Positions 26,320 to 35,013 are shown, counted from the first letter of the stretch. The stretch is DNA of 64,000 bases from Deltaproteobacteria bacterium (GCA_030018495.1 JASEFS010000009.1:52316-116315), one strand, 5' to 3'. The notes: generated by a model from the sequence alone, not told the origin. A program made the numbers and translations.

Positions 26320-28866
26320 AAGCGGAACTTTCACAAGACCCCGGAGCCGCCCGGCGAGGCCGGCTCCAGCATCTCCGGGCGGACCTACTGCATTCAAAAA
26401 CATGCGGCCAGTCGCTTGCATTACGATCTGCGCCTCGAACTGGACGGGGTTCTGAAAAGCTGGGCTGTGCCCAAAGGCCCCTGCCTTGACCCCGCCGAGA
26501 AGCGCCTGGCCGTGCATGTCGAAGACCATCCCCTGGATTACGGCTCCTTTGAAGGAATCATCCCTGAAGGCGAGTACGGCGGCGGCACTGTTATGCTCTG
26601 GGACCGCGGCCAATGGGAACCCATCGGCAATCCTCACCAGGGCTATGCCGATGGTCATCTCAAATTTCGCCTGCACGGGGAAAAGTTAAGGGGCGGATGG
26701 ACGCTGGTGCGGCTGAAGGCTCAGGAAGAGGAAAATGGCGATAAAAACTGGCTTCTCATAAAAGAGCGGGACGAAGAGAGCAGGCCGCTGGCAGAGATTG
26801 ATATTACCGACGCGGAGCCCCTCAGCGTGGCCTCCGGCCAGAATTTGGAGGAAATCGCCGCGTCCGAAAATCTCAGGGTCTGGTCGAACGAAGATGAGGA
26901 AAACCCTGCCGGACAGGACAACAAGGCAAAAAAAACCGGCGCCGGACACCCCAAACCCCTGAGCCTGGATTTGGCCGCAGTGCCGAAGGCGCGCTTGGCA
27001 CCCCAGCCGGAAATGCAGTATCCCCAACTGGCGAAACTGGTAAAAACCCCTCCCCAAGGCGACAACTGGCTCCATGAAATAAAATTTGACGGCTACCGCT
27101 TGGTGGCGGTAATCAAGGACCGCAACATACGTTTGTTTACGCGCCACGGCAAGGACTGGACGGCAAAGTTTGAATCCATCCGCGCCGCCCTCGCCGCGTT
27201 GCCGGTAAAACAGGCCATTCTCGATGGCGAGGTGGTCGTGCTGGATGAGAAAGGCATTTCCCACTTTCAAGCTCTTCAGAATTACCTCGAAGGCGGTGCC
27301 GCACAGCTCATTTATTTCGTTTTTGACTTGACCTATTGCGACGGCTATGACCTTACCCGTGTGCCCTTGCTCACGCGCAAAGAACTGCTGCGGCAGATTT
27401 TGGCAGCGAGCGGGGACCGGGCGCCATCGATCAGATTCGGCGACCATTTGCAGGGAAAGGGGCAGGCCTTCTACGAATCCGCCTGCGAACACGGGCTGGA
27501 AGGCGTGGTGTCCAAGCGCGCCGACAGCCCCTATGAGCCGCGGCGGACCTCGAGCTGGCTGAAAATCAAATGCCTCCTGCGCCAGGAATTCGTCGTCGGG
27601 GGCTATACCGATCCTTCGGGCTCACGTCCCGGATTCGGGGCTTTGGTACTTGGCTATTATGACGATCAGGGACGCCTCGTTTACTGCGGTCGGGTGGGGA
27701 CGGGATTTACGCAGAAGCTGTTGCAGCAGATTCTAAAGGAACTGAAGGCGCGCCATCAGGTGAAGACTCCTTTTGATGTGCCTCCCGCCGGGCGGGAGGC
27801 CCGCGGCGTCCATTGGATAAAGCCGGAATTGGTCGCCGAAGTGGCGTTTTCGGACTGGACCGATGAGGGTATTTTGCGCCATCCGTCCTTTCAGGGCTTG
27901 CGTTGGGACAAGAACCCGAGGGAAGTCCGCCGCGAAGAGCCTGAGCCCACAGCAAGAGTCGCCGGTGAAAAACCGGGGCCGGAACCCCAAAAAAAGGAGG
28001 ACCGGCGCCTGGCAGGGGTCAAACTTTCGAACCCGGACCGAATCCTGTATCCTGCCCAGGGATTGACCAAGGAGGCCCTGGCTGACTATTATGAAATGGT
28101 GGCAGACAGAATCCTGCCGCATATCGTCAAACGGCCGCTCATGGTGCTGCGCTGCCCCCTCGGCCATGAGGAGGAATGTTTTTATCAAAAGCATTTAAAT
28201 GAGACCTTTCCGAAGGAGGTTCACGGCGTTCCTATCGAAGAGGACGGCCAAATCCAGCTGTACATCGCCATAAAGGACATAAAAGGGCTTTTTTCTCTGG
28301 TGCAACTGGGGGTGTTGGAGATACATCCTTGGGCCAGCCCCGAAGCGGATATTGAGAAGCCTGACCGGGTTATATTTGACCTTGACCCCGGCCCCAAGGT
28401 CGAGTGGCCTGCGGTCATTGAAGCCGCCCAAATCCTGCGGGACCGTTTAAGCAGACTTGGCCTCCAAAGCTTCGTTAAGACTTCAGGAGGCAAAGGCCTG
28501 CATATTTTCGTGCCCATCCAGCAGCGGACCGGCTGGAAGGAAACCAAAGATTTTGCCCGCGCCGTGGCCGAAGCCATGGTGCAGCAAAATCCCAAAAAAT
28601 ACATTGCCACCATGAGTCTGGCCAAACGCCATGGCAAGATTTTTGTGGACTATCTCCGCACCGGGCGCGGCAGCACCTGTGTGGCGCCGTATTCGACCCG
28701 GGCCCGCCCCGGCGCCCCGGTGTCAACGCCCCTCACCTGGGAAGAATTGGCCGATGTGGCGGGCCCTGCCCAGTTCACCGTGGAAAACCTGTCGGCCCGG
28801 CTGGCGCGCCTGCGTCATGACCCTTGGGAAGAATTTTTCAAGGTCAAGCAATCACTGCCCATTTGA
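26296..28866 (+). CDS. ligD: Multidomain ATP-dependent DNA ligase D
   Basis: The 856-residue product has the order phosphoesterase, ligase, polymerase. Residues 20-180 carry HAASRLHYDLRLELDGVLKSW and EGEYGGGTVMLWDRG (3'-phosphoesterase). The ligase motif EIKFDGYRL holds the nucleotidyl lysine at about K263, with EGVVSKRADSPYEP later. The C-terminal primase-polymerase has IFDLDPGPK (D695 and D697) and SGGKGLHIFVP. It processes and seals ends held by Ku. ATG 26296 gives the family start MSLEKYRQKRNF; a TTG at 26278 would add six residues. Confidence 0.95.
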   Translation: MSLEKYRQKRNFHKTPEPPGEAGSSISGRTYCIQKHAASRLHYDLRLELDGVLKSWAVPKGPCLDPAEKRLAVHVEDHPLDYGSFEGIIPEGEYGGGTVMLWDRGQWEPIGNPHQGYADGHLKFRLHGEKLRGGWTLVRLKAQEEENGDKNWLLIKERDEESRPLAEIDITDAEPLSVASGQNLEEIAASENLRVWSNEDEENPAGQDNKAKKTGAGHPKPLSLDLAAVPKARLAPQPEMQYPQLAKLVKTPPQGDNWLHEIKFDGYRLVAVIKDRNIRLFTRHGKDWTAKFESIRAALAALPVKQAILDGEVVVLDEKGISHFQALQNYLEGGAAQLIYFVFDLTYCDGYDLTRVPLLTRKELLRQILAASGDRAPSIRFGDHLQGKGQAFYESACEHGLEGVVSKRADSPYEPRRTSSWLKIKCLLRQEFVVGGYTDPSGSRPGFGALVLGYYDDQGRLVYCGRVGTGFTQKLLQQILKELKARHQVKTPFDVPPAGREARGVHWIKPELVAEVAFSDWTDEGILRHPSFQGLRWDKNPREVRREEPEPTARVAGEKPGPEPQKKEDRRLAGVKLSNPDRILYPAQGLTKEALADYYEMVADRILPHIVKRPLMVLRCPLGHEEECFYQKHLNETFPKEVHGVPIEEDGQIQLYIAIKDIKGLFSLVQLGVLEIHPWASPEADIEKPDRVIFDLDPGPKVEWPAVIEAAQILRDRLSRLGLQSFVKTSGGKGLHIFVPIQQRTGWKETKDFARAVAEAMVQQNPKKYIATMSLAKRHGKIFVDYLRTGRGSTCVAPYSTRARPGAPVSTPLTWEELADVAGPAQFTVENLSARLARLRHDPWEEFFKVKQSLPI

Positions 28867-29147
28867 ATAATATTTCGACTCCGGCATAAGCCTATAAAGG
28901 CAGGCTCAACCCGCCTTCGCAAACCTGCTCCTGCTTTTAACCGCTTCTCCCGGTAATCGCCTTACCATCAAAATCCCTGATTTTTGGAAATCAGCCGGTC
29001 AGGCGGGGAGGCCCGCACCACCCTGGCGCACTTTATAACCGATGGAAATATTTGCCAAGTCGGAGTTGTTCCCATAAGGGATTTACTTTTATATCGTTTC
29101 GAAGTAGGATACATAAATTTTCCAAGATGAAGAAGGAGAACAGAATC

Positions 29148-29303
29148 ATGAATAAAGCAGGAGCATTCATAATCCTGAGCGTAGTGAGCATATTGGGATT
29201 CCTGTGGCTTAGCGGAAAAACCACCCGGCGCACCAGGGAGGCAATCTGGCAAGACAAAATATCTCCCTCTCCATATAACGGGGCCAACTGTTATCTGCAC
29301 TGA
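29148..29303 (+). CDS. Small single-pass membrane protein
   Basis: The 51-residue ORF starts at ATG 29148 with AAGGAG nine bases upstream. One hydrophobic segment (AFIILSVVSILGFLWL, residues 5-20) is followed by a basic stretch (SGKTTRRTREAIW). A strong terminator at 29375 closes the unit. I recognise no family. The good ribosome site, membrane segment and terminator argue that it is real. The preceding 28867-29147 shows no other feature. Confidence 0.5.
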   Translation: MNKAGAFIILSVVSILGFLWLSGKTTRRTREAIWQDKISPSPYNGANCYLH

Positions 29304-29374
29304 AAATTGCCGGGGGGCGGGATGCCATCTCTCGTGCATCGATTTGCGCAGGCGACTTCGATAATGTGAGCAGG

Positions 29375-29399
29375 CAGGGGCCTGCAGGCCCCTGTTTTT
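29375..29399 (+). terminator. Intrinsic terminator after the small membrane protein
   Basis: CAGGGGCC pairs with GGCCCCTG across a TGCA centre (29375-29394), directly followed by TTTTT. Confidence 0.8.
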
Positions 29400-29664
29400 A
29401 AAGAAGCTCTTGGTGTTCTTTTCAAATTTAATCCTCTCCTTTGCCAGCCAAAGATTCAAACCCTTCCCATTGATCCAAACAGCCGATGCCCATCATAGGG
29501 CCAAAACGCGGCGGTGGGTCTTGCACTCATTTCCTCCTCGAAAAAATCGCCTGGAATGTCCCATAATCTTTTTCGCTGTGATTCCGCCACCAGGCAGAAC
29601 TTCAGTAAAATTGTTATAGCCGACCTTGCCCAGAGGATATTCCAGGAAAGGAGATTTGCGGTTG

Positions 29665-30945
29665 ATGAGACTTTTGGGGATTCTCACTATTTTCATTTGT
29701 TTATCCGTGCTGTTTCCCGCTGGCAATTCCTTGGCAATGGCATTGATCTTCAAGGACATGCAGTATTCCTTCCAGACGCTCCGGACCCTGGGCTATGCCG
29801 TGAGCGGCGGCGCCGATATCGGCGAAGTCCTCAAAACAGCCTATGCCATCAGGGAAGGCGACGACGAGAGTTGGCACCGGGAATGGTTTAAGACTGCGGC
29901 ACAGCGCGAGAAAGCGGGAAACGATTTCCTGGCCCAGCGACGAAAAATCAGCGCCAGACAAGAGTTCTTCAAGGCTTCAAATTATTACCGCACCGCCGAA
30001 TTTTTCCTTCATGCCAACCCGAAAGATCCGCGCATTTTGTCGACCTGGAGGAAAAGCCGGGACTGCTTCCTGAAAGCGGCAAAACTGGCCGATCACCCCA
30101 TAATACCGGTGGAAATTCCCTTTGAAGGAACCACCTTGCCCGGCTACCTGTGCCTGGTCGACGGGTCCGGGACAAGGAGACCCCTATTGATTGTTCACTC
30201 AGGCTTTGACGGCACGGCGGAAGAGCTATACTTTGAAACCGCCTGCTTTGCCGTTAAGCGGGGCTACAATGTGCTCCTCTTTGAAGGGCCGGGGCAGGGC
30301 CGGGTGATCAGGGTGCAAAGGCTGCCCTTCCGCCCCGACTGGGAAACGGTGGTAACGCCGGTAGTCGATTATGCCGTTACCCGAAAGGAAGTCGACACCG
30401 ACAGAATTGCCCTTATGGGCCTCAGTTTCGGCGGCTACCTTGCACCCCGGGCCGCGGCCTTTGAAAAGAGAATTAAGGCCTGCATTGCCAACGGCGGGGT
30501 ATACGACTTCCACCTGACCGCACACTTGACGCCGGAAGACGAAAAGTACCTCGATACCAAAGAGGGGGCTGACGAGATCGACAAAGTGTTATACGGGAAA
30601 ATGAAAACAAATCCCTCCCTCCGGTGGGCCATAGGCAATGGCATGTTTACCTTTCACGCCGAATCTCCCAGTGAATGGCTGAAAATGACCAGGCCTTACA
30701 CCATGAAAGAAGTTGCCGGGCGCATCACCTGCCCTATGCTCGTGGTTGATTCCGAAGCAGACAAGGACATGCCGGGGCAGGCGCCGAAACTTTATGAGGC
30801 CCTCAACTCGCCGAAGCATTTCATCATGTTTACCAGGGAAGAAGGGGCGGAAGAACACTGTCAGATGGGAGCCTTGCTCATATCGAACGCCCGGATTCTC
30901 GACTGGCTGGATGACATTATGATGAAAAGTCAGGGCTGGAATTAA
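29665..30945 (+). CDS. Exported alpha/beta hydrolase
   Basis: The 426-residue product starts MRLLGILTIFICLSVLFPAGNSLA, a signal peptide, after AGGAAAGGAG. A helical N-terminal region (residues 30-150) precedes an alpha/beta hydrolase core. PLLIVHSGFDGT corresponds to the oxyanion strand, GLSFGGY carries the nucleophile serine, PMLVVDSEADKDMP the acidic residue, and EEGAEEHC the catalytic histidine. The long helical cap resembles FrsA/DUF1100-type esterases and dipeptidyl-peptidase-like hydrolases. Substrate is unknown. I prefer ATG 29665 over TTG 29626 because of the signal peptide and ribosome site. Confidence 0.82.
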   Translation: MRLLGILTIFICLSVLFPAGNSLAMALIFKDMQYSFQTLRTLGYAVSGGADIGEVLKTAYAIREGDDESWHREWFKTAAQREKAGNDFLAQRRKISARQEFFKASNYYRTAEFFLHANPKDPRILSTWRKSRDCFLKAAKLADHPIIPVEIPFEGTTLPGYLCLVDGSGTRRPLLIVHSGFDGTAEELYFETACFAVKRGYNVLLFEGPGQGRVIRVQRLPFRPDWETVVTPVVDYAVTRKEVDTDRIALMGLSFGGYLAPRAAAFEKRIKACIANGGVYDFHLTAHLTPEDEKYLDTKEGADEIDKVLYGKMKTNPSLRWAIGNGMFTFHAESPSEWLKMTRPYTMKEVAGRITCPMLVVDSEADKDMPGQAPKLYEALNSPKHFIMFTREEGAEEHCQMGALLISNARILDWLDDIMMKSQGWN

Positions 30946-31087
30946 GGTGAGTCGAGAAGTCGTCATCGCCTGCCTCAGGCAAAGCTCCTCGGGCGGACGG
31001 AAGCTCTTGCCGGCCGCCCTTGAAAATTGAAAAGCCGGAAAAAAACCGGGAGCAAAGGCAGGGGCCTTTTCATCAGCTCCCGACTCA

Positions 31088-31834
31088 TCACCGCCCCATC
31101 AGCGCGAAAACACCCCAGCCCAGGTATTCTCGCGTGTAAGCAGCGTAGCGCTCGGGTTCCGAGGTCAGTTTGGCTCGAACATCTTTCGCCAACTCATCGT
31201 CGGGATTGGCTTCAAGCCATCGGCGCATGGTGAGCCATTTGGCCGCCTCGTATCTGTCCCAGCCGTCTTGGTCAGCCAGAACCATCTCTACGACGTCGTA
31301 GCCGAGGTGGCCGAAAGACGCGAGAAGTTCCGGAAGCCTGAGAAAGTCGGAGATTGAGTTGGCAAGACACCCTTTGGCAACATCTTCCGTCGGCGGTAAC
31401 TGCCGCCAGTAGGGCTCGCCGATGAGGATGATCCCTCCGGTGCGCAGGCTCCGAGCCAGAAGCTCTATAGTGCCGACGACTCCCCCGCCGATCCAGGTGG
31501 CACCGACACAGGCTGCCACATCGACCTTCTCGTCAGCCACATAGCCGGCGGCATCGCCATGGATGAACTTGACTTGATCGGTGACGCCGAGTTCTTCAGC
31601 GCGGAGTTTCGCTTGCTCGGTGAACAACCGGCTCATGTCGATGCCGGTGCCGATGACGCCGTGGTCACGCGCCCAAGTGCACAGCATCTCCCCCGAACCG
31701 CTGCCGAGGTCGAGCACTCGGGCCCCCGGTTCCAGACGCAGCGCCGCGCCGAGAGTGGCGAGCTTCTCGGGTGTGATCGGGTTGTGGATGCGGTGGGCGC
31801 TTTCGGTGATGTTGAATATCCGTGGTATGTCCAT
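31088..31834 (-). CDS. Class I SAM-dependent methyltransferase
   Basis: The 248-residue product has motif I VLDLGSGSGEMLC near residue 41, then GTGIDMSRLF and FIHGDAAGYVADEKVDVAAC. These are the S-adenosylmethionine-binding strands of a Rossmann methyltransferase of the Methyltransf_11/25 type. The N-terminus (MDIPRIFNITESAHRIHNPIT) fits small-molecule methyltransferases annotated in many genomes; the substrate is unknown. The start at 31834 has AAGGAG at the right distance; upstream in-frame sequence belongs to an HNH remnant. Confidence 0.8.
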   Translation of the reverse strand: MDIPRIFNITESAHRIHNPITPEKLATLGAALRLEPGARVLDLGSGSGEMLCTWARDHGVIGTGIDMSRLFTEQAKLRAEELGVTDQVKFIHGDAAGYVADEKVDVAACVGATWIGGGVVGTIELLARSLRTGGIILIGEPYWRQLPPTEDVAKGCLANSISDFLRLPELLASFGHLGYDVVEMVLADQDGWDRYEAAKWLTMRRWLEANPDDELAKDVRAKLTSEPERYAAYTREYLGWGVFALMGR

Positions 31835-31848
31835 TTCGGGAAATCTCC

Positions 31849-31953
31849 TTACTGGCGTGAATAGACTCGGCCACTGCATAACTTGTGGCAGATGCAACAG
31901 CAGCGTCCTGCAGCGACAAGGGCTAAGTCGACGACATCCTTTGGGAAGATCAT
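31849..31953 (-). pseudogene. 5' remnant of an HNH endonuclease-like gene
   Basis: Starting with ATG 31953 (overlapping the upstream ORF's TGA as ATGA), 34 codons encode PKDVVDLALVAAGRCCCICHK. This is the first cysteine pair and lead helix typical of HNH-type nucleases, which normally continue into a G-x-x-x-E-x-H-H-I motif. Here the frame stops at TAA inside the ribosome site of the methyltransferase, so the catalytic part is missing. Confidence 0.4.
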
Positions 31954-32159
31954 CGCGCCTCTCCTGATTTGAGAAGTCGCTCCGTCAGTTCCAAGACATC
32001 CACAGGCCGGAAGCACTGTTGCCAGAGAGCATTCCGGAAGGCGATCAGATCCCGGCCTAGATGCTGGACGTAATCAGCCGGCGGCGCGCCTTGGATAAGC
32101 ATCCCCTGGCTACACCAGGGTTCTCCCGAGGTCGAGGTCAGGGAATCATGCTTTGGCAT
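31950..32159 (-). CDS. Hypothetical small protein upstream of the HNH remnant
   Basis: This ORF has 69 codons and ends with a 4-base ATGA overlap onto the HNH remnant. It has no signal peptide or membrane segment; the centre (HLGRDLIAFRNALWQQCF) looks like an amphipathic helix. I see no good ribosome site. The overlap suggests it was once co-translated with the HNH gene. It could itself be a fragment; the 32160-32270 sequence upstream shows nothing. Confidence 0.35.
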   Translation of the reverse strand: MPKHDSLTSTSGEPWCSQGMLIQGAPPADYVQHLGRDLIAFRNALWQQCFRPVDVLELTERLLKSGEAR

Positions 32160-32270
32160 CTGGTAGTCGTTGATAAAGTATTGGAGGAGATTGTAAGATG
32201 CAATGAGAGTTAAGTGAAGCCAGATTTATAAGTCAGCCCACCGAACAGAAGAATTTTAGTGGGACAATAG

Positions 32271-32456
32271 ATGGAGAATGCTTTTTTCTATGCCCACACC
32301 CCGGGAAAAACCGGAAGTTGGCATAAACTCCGGAACCATCTTCTAAATGTCGCCCGGTTGGCGGCAACTTTCGCGGCTCCCTATGGTTTTCAGGACAGCC
32401 GACTGCTTAGGGCACAAGGACACAAGTGCGAGCATCACCGTCAAAATTTTGACTGA
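32271..32456 (+). pseudogene. Truncated Cas3 HD-domain N-terminus
   Basis: The 61-codon ORF starts MENAFFYAHTPGKTGSWHKL, then RNHLLNVARLAATFAAPYGF. It matches the opening of Cas3'' HD nucleases: a Y-A-H strand, a tryptophan helix, L-x-x-H-L, then A-x-x-F-A-x-x-F-G. The family normally goes on to a W-H-D-x-G-K motif; here the match ends at about residue 42 and unrelated codons lead to a stop. It lies just before the CRISPR array and looks like the stub of a lost type I cas operon. Confidence 0.55.
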
Positions 32457-32639
32457 GGCCTAAGTAGCTGAAATTACTCAGTGTGGTAAAAATGATACTC
32501 GCAACGGTAACTGCTTGATTTTTATGGCAAAGCAGCGTATTTTCAAAAATGGGTCAGCCCTAAGGGGGGGGTACCCCCCCTGTCATCCTCGTTTTTGGCC
32601 CCTGGCGCCCGCATGGTTGCTGGGCGAAAAAAGGGAGGG
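32457..32639 (+). other. Probable CRISPR leader region
   Basis: These 183 bases lie between the Cas3 remnant and the first repeat, on the side opposite to the degenerate last repeat. They contain the palindrome GGGGGGGTACCCCCCC (32565-32580). No gene is visible. Leader identity is inferred from position and array polarity. Confidence 0.4.
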
Positions 32640-33430
32640 GTAGGAAACCTTGACCTGATTAAGAAGGGATTGCGACCTAACTCTACCCCCTTAAGGCTCG
32701 GCTTAGGGGTTTGCCTCGTAGGAAACCTTGACCTGATTAAGAAGGGATTGCGACCTTACCCTTGAGCTTGTCGGCCAACTGTTCGCTTCTGGGTAGGAAA
32801 CCTTGACCTGATTAAGAAGGGATTGCGACCATTGGGTTAGCGGCCTCAAACCGCTTCACCCCATAATGTAGGAAACCTTGACCTGATTAAGAAGGGATTG
32901 CGACTGCTCCCCTGTAGGCGCTCTCGACCCCCGCCTAAGAGTAGGAAACCTTGACCTGATTAAGAAGGGATTGCGACCGAGACTAATCGCGCCGAGCTCA
33001 TAGGCTCGACGCAAAGTAGGAAACCTTGACCTGATTAAGAAGGGATTGCGACCATACTCACGCTTGAAAGGTTTACTGTATTCCTCAAAAAGTAGGAAAC
33101 CTTGACCTGATTAAGAAGGGATTGCGACTACCGGTTGCCTTCTCGAGAGCTTCCGTTAGCTCGCGAATCTGTAGGAAACCTTGACCTGATTAAGAAGGGA
33201 TTGCGACTATTCACCATCGCATTCAGGCCTGTACCGCGCCGGGACCGCGTAGGAAACCTTGACCTGATTAAGAAGGGATTGCGACCCTTCTGCTCAAGCT
33301 CTTTCTTTGTCATGATATCTCTGTAGGAAACCTTGACCTGATTAAGAAGGGATTGCGACTCCTCAGCCAAATCAGCCAGGGTGGAGGCGATGCCGAGTAG
33401 GAAACCTTGACCTGATTAAGAAGGGATTGC
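32640..33430 (+). CRISPR. CRISPR array, 11 repeats of 37 bp and 10 spacers
   Basis: Repeats start at 32640, 32718, 32793, 32868, 32941, 33016, 33092, 33171, 33249, 33323 and 33397. Each begins GTAGGAAACCTTGACC and ends AAGGGATTGCGAC; I saw no internal variation. The last lacks its final GAC and marks the distal end. Spacers are 36-42 bp (41, 38, 38, 36, 38, 39, 42, 41, 37, 37). The 3' end ATTGCGAC resembles the ATTGAAAC-type crRNA 5' handle, so transcription is probably rightward from a leader at the left. No intact cas gene is in the window; only a Cas3 stub lies upstream. Confidence 0.97.
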
Positions 33431-33473
33431 CTCTTACAGCATAAGTTGCTCTGTACTCTTAAGAATGTCCATC

Positions 33474-33522
33474 AAAACAAAACCCCCTGAAATATCAGGG
33501 GGTTATTTTTTTCTGGCTCCCC
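33474..33522. repeat. Left copy of a terminator plus tRNA-3'-end-like direct repeat
   Basis: About 49 bases match 35014-35063 with few differences: AAAACAAAACCCC, a TGA...TCA hairpin, a T-run and TGGCTCCCC. The last nine bases equal the CCA end of the tRNA-Asn gene read in reverse. After it, GGACTCATTTCGAACT still resembles a tRNA T-arm. It looks like an attachment-site scar or a decayed tRNA 3' end. Confidence 0.55.
33481..33511. terminator. Hairpin terminator after the CRISPR array
   Basis: AACCCCCTGA pairs with TCAGGGGGTT (33481-33504) around AATA, followed by ATTTTTTT on the plus strand and preceded by A-rich sequence, so it can act both ways. It is the sister of the hairpin at 35021. 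Confidence 0.75.
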
Positions 33523-33643
33523 TTTTTGGACTCATTTCGAACTGAGTTGCTGATGCCTTCCGAGGAAACTCTTATACTTTTCGGTATGTTCCCCAAAGAA
33601 GGTGCCATTGATGTATAATGAATACTAACCAGTTTTAAAGGAG

Positions 33644-33880
33644 ATGGAAATGCATACGTTAACGCGCATCACCTTTAATCCCGAGGTCATGGGGGGGAAG
33701 CCCTGTATTCGGGGCATGCGGGTGACGGTGGGGGCTATTGTGGGATTGATCGCTGCCGGCAAGACAGTTGATGAAGTGCTGGCCGAGTACCCATACCTGG
33801 AGCGAGAAGATGTATTGGAGGCTTTGGCATACGCCGCCTGGCGTTCCGAAGAAAGGGAAGTGCCCCTGGCCCTCCCATGA
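33644..33880 (+). CDS. DUF433-family antitoxin-like protein
   Basis: The 78-residue product has the DUF433 signature: ITFNPEVMGGKPCIRGMRVTV followed by a helix-turn-helix with VDEVLAEYPYLEREDVLEALAYA. DUF433 proteins commonly pair with PIN-like DUF5615 proteins and are read as antitoxins that bind DNA and the partner. An AAAGGAG site precedes ATG and a TATAAT sits near 33616. The stop overlaps the next start by four bases (ATGA). Confidence 0.85.
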   Translation: MEMHTLTRITFNPEVMGGKPCIRGMRVTVGAIVGLIAAGKTVDEVLAEYPYLEREDVLEALAYAAWRSEEREVPLALP

Positions 33881-34260
33881 AAATTTTGATCGACATGAAC
33901 TTGCCACCTCGTTGGGTGGATATATTTGCCAAGGCGGGCAATGAGGCGGTTCACTGGTCGCAGGTGGGCGCTCCCACCGCCAGCGACCGGGAGATCATGA
34001 CTTGGGCCAAAGAAAATGACTATATCGTCTTTACCCACGACCTCGATTTTTCTGCTTTGCTGGCGGCTACGCAAGGGGCTGGACCGAGCGTAATACAGGT
34101 TCGTACTCAAAACATCCTTCCGGAAGCCGGTGGGGACTTGGTTATGGATTCTCTAAAACGGTTCCGCAGCGAACTGGAAAAAGGAGCTATAATTACTATC
34201 GACCCAATCCGATCCAGGGTGCGGATTTTGCCTTTAAAAGGTCCGGATTTAAATGACTAA
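33877..34260 (+). CDS. DUF5615 PIN-like toxin-family protein
   Basis: The 127-residue product starts MKILIDMNLPPRWVDIF, with the N-terminal aspartate of PIN-like nucleases. It continues with GAPTASDREIMTWAKENDYIVFTHDLDFSALLA, carrying further acidic residues (SDREI, THDLDF). DUF5615 proteins are predicted RNases in a toxin-antitoxin pair with DUF433. Translation is coupled to the upstream antitoxin by a 4-base overlap and to the next gene by an 8-base overlap. Confidence 0.82.
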   Translation: MKILIDMNLPPRWVDIFAKAGNEAVHWSQVGAPTASDREIMTWAKENDYIVFTHDLDFSALLAATQGAGPSVIQVRTQNILPEAGGDLVMDSLKRFRSELEKGAIITIDPIRSRVRILPLKGPDLND

Positions 34261-34993
34261 GAAATTTTGCCTAGCGGTTTCGGTTCCGTTTGTATTTATG
34301 ATATCTGTTTTATTAATATCATATTCTTATAAAAACTGGGAAAATCCACTTATTGCAACAGGAACTGTCGGGGCCGCTATTGCCGCTGTTTGGGCAATAA
34401 TTTATTTAGAAATAATAAAACCAAGGCTTGATCGCCCAAAAATAGAAATTAGAGAGCCAGGATTTAATCCTAAATTCTACAGATATGCACCAGAAAAAGA
34501 GAAAGGGAAACAAATCGGAATAGGTTATTACATTAACATATTATTGATAAATAGCGGCGAACGCATGGCAATAAATTGTCAACCAGTCTTGACCGGTATG
34601 TGGAAATTCAATAACAGTAAGTGGATAAAAGAATTAAACTGGATTGCAGTACCTTTGAGATGGGCCGCTGGAGAGGATATCGTTGATTTAGGACCATCGC
34701 AGAAAATCAGAGAAGAACGGAACTTGGTTCCTCATCGACCTTATTATTTCAACCTGGGAAATATTTCAACAAGATACCCCCAAGTTTTTAAAATATTACA
34801 AATAATGAAGCTTAATGCTCAAGATGATGAGTTAAGTCCTGGAGAATACTGTTTTGAGGTCAGGGTTACTGGTGAACAAGTTGATCTCCCCCCAAGGTAT
34901 TTCTATGTGACATGGCGCGGGGGGTGTACCGACAATTTAAATGAAGTGGAGCAGAGATTTATTGTTTCCATGAAGGATAATCCGCCTGCCTAA
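34253..34993 (+). CDS. AT-rich two-pass membrane protein coupled to the toxin gene
   Basis: The 246-residue product has two membrane segments (about residues 8-27 and 33-54) and then a soluble domain of about 190 residues with many beta-type stretches (IGIGYYINILLINSGERMA, PRYFYVTWRGG). I recognise no family. Its base composition is far more AT-rich than the genes around it, a sign of separate origin. Its start overlaps the DUF5615 stop by eight bases, so it belongs to the same transcript. The DUF433/DUF5615 pair usually has no such partner, so a linked function is inference. Confidence 0.7.
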   Translation: MTKKFCLAVSVPFVFMISVLLISYSYKNWENPLIATGTVGAAIAAVWAIIYLEIIKPRLDRPKIEIREPGFNPKFYRYAPEKEKGKQIGIGYYINILLINSGERMAINCQPVLTGMWKFNNSKWIKELNWIAVPLRWAAGEDIVDLGPSQKIREERNLVPHRPYYFNLGNISTRYPQVFKILQIMKLNAQDDELSPGEYCFEVRVTGEQVDLPPRYFYVTWRGGCTDNLNEVEQRFIVSMKDNPPA

Positions 34994-35013
34994 CAATCTG
35001 GAAAATATTTCTT

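Noticed and set aside
33128..33370. 80-codon minus-strand ORF
   Set aside because: It runs through CRISPR repeats and spacers and repeats the peptide RNPFLIRSRFPT from the repeat unit.
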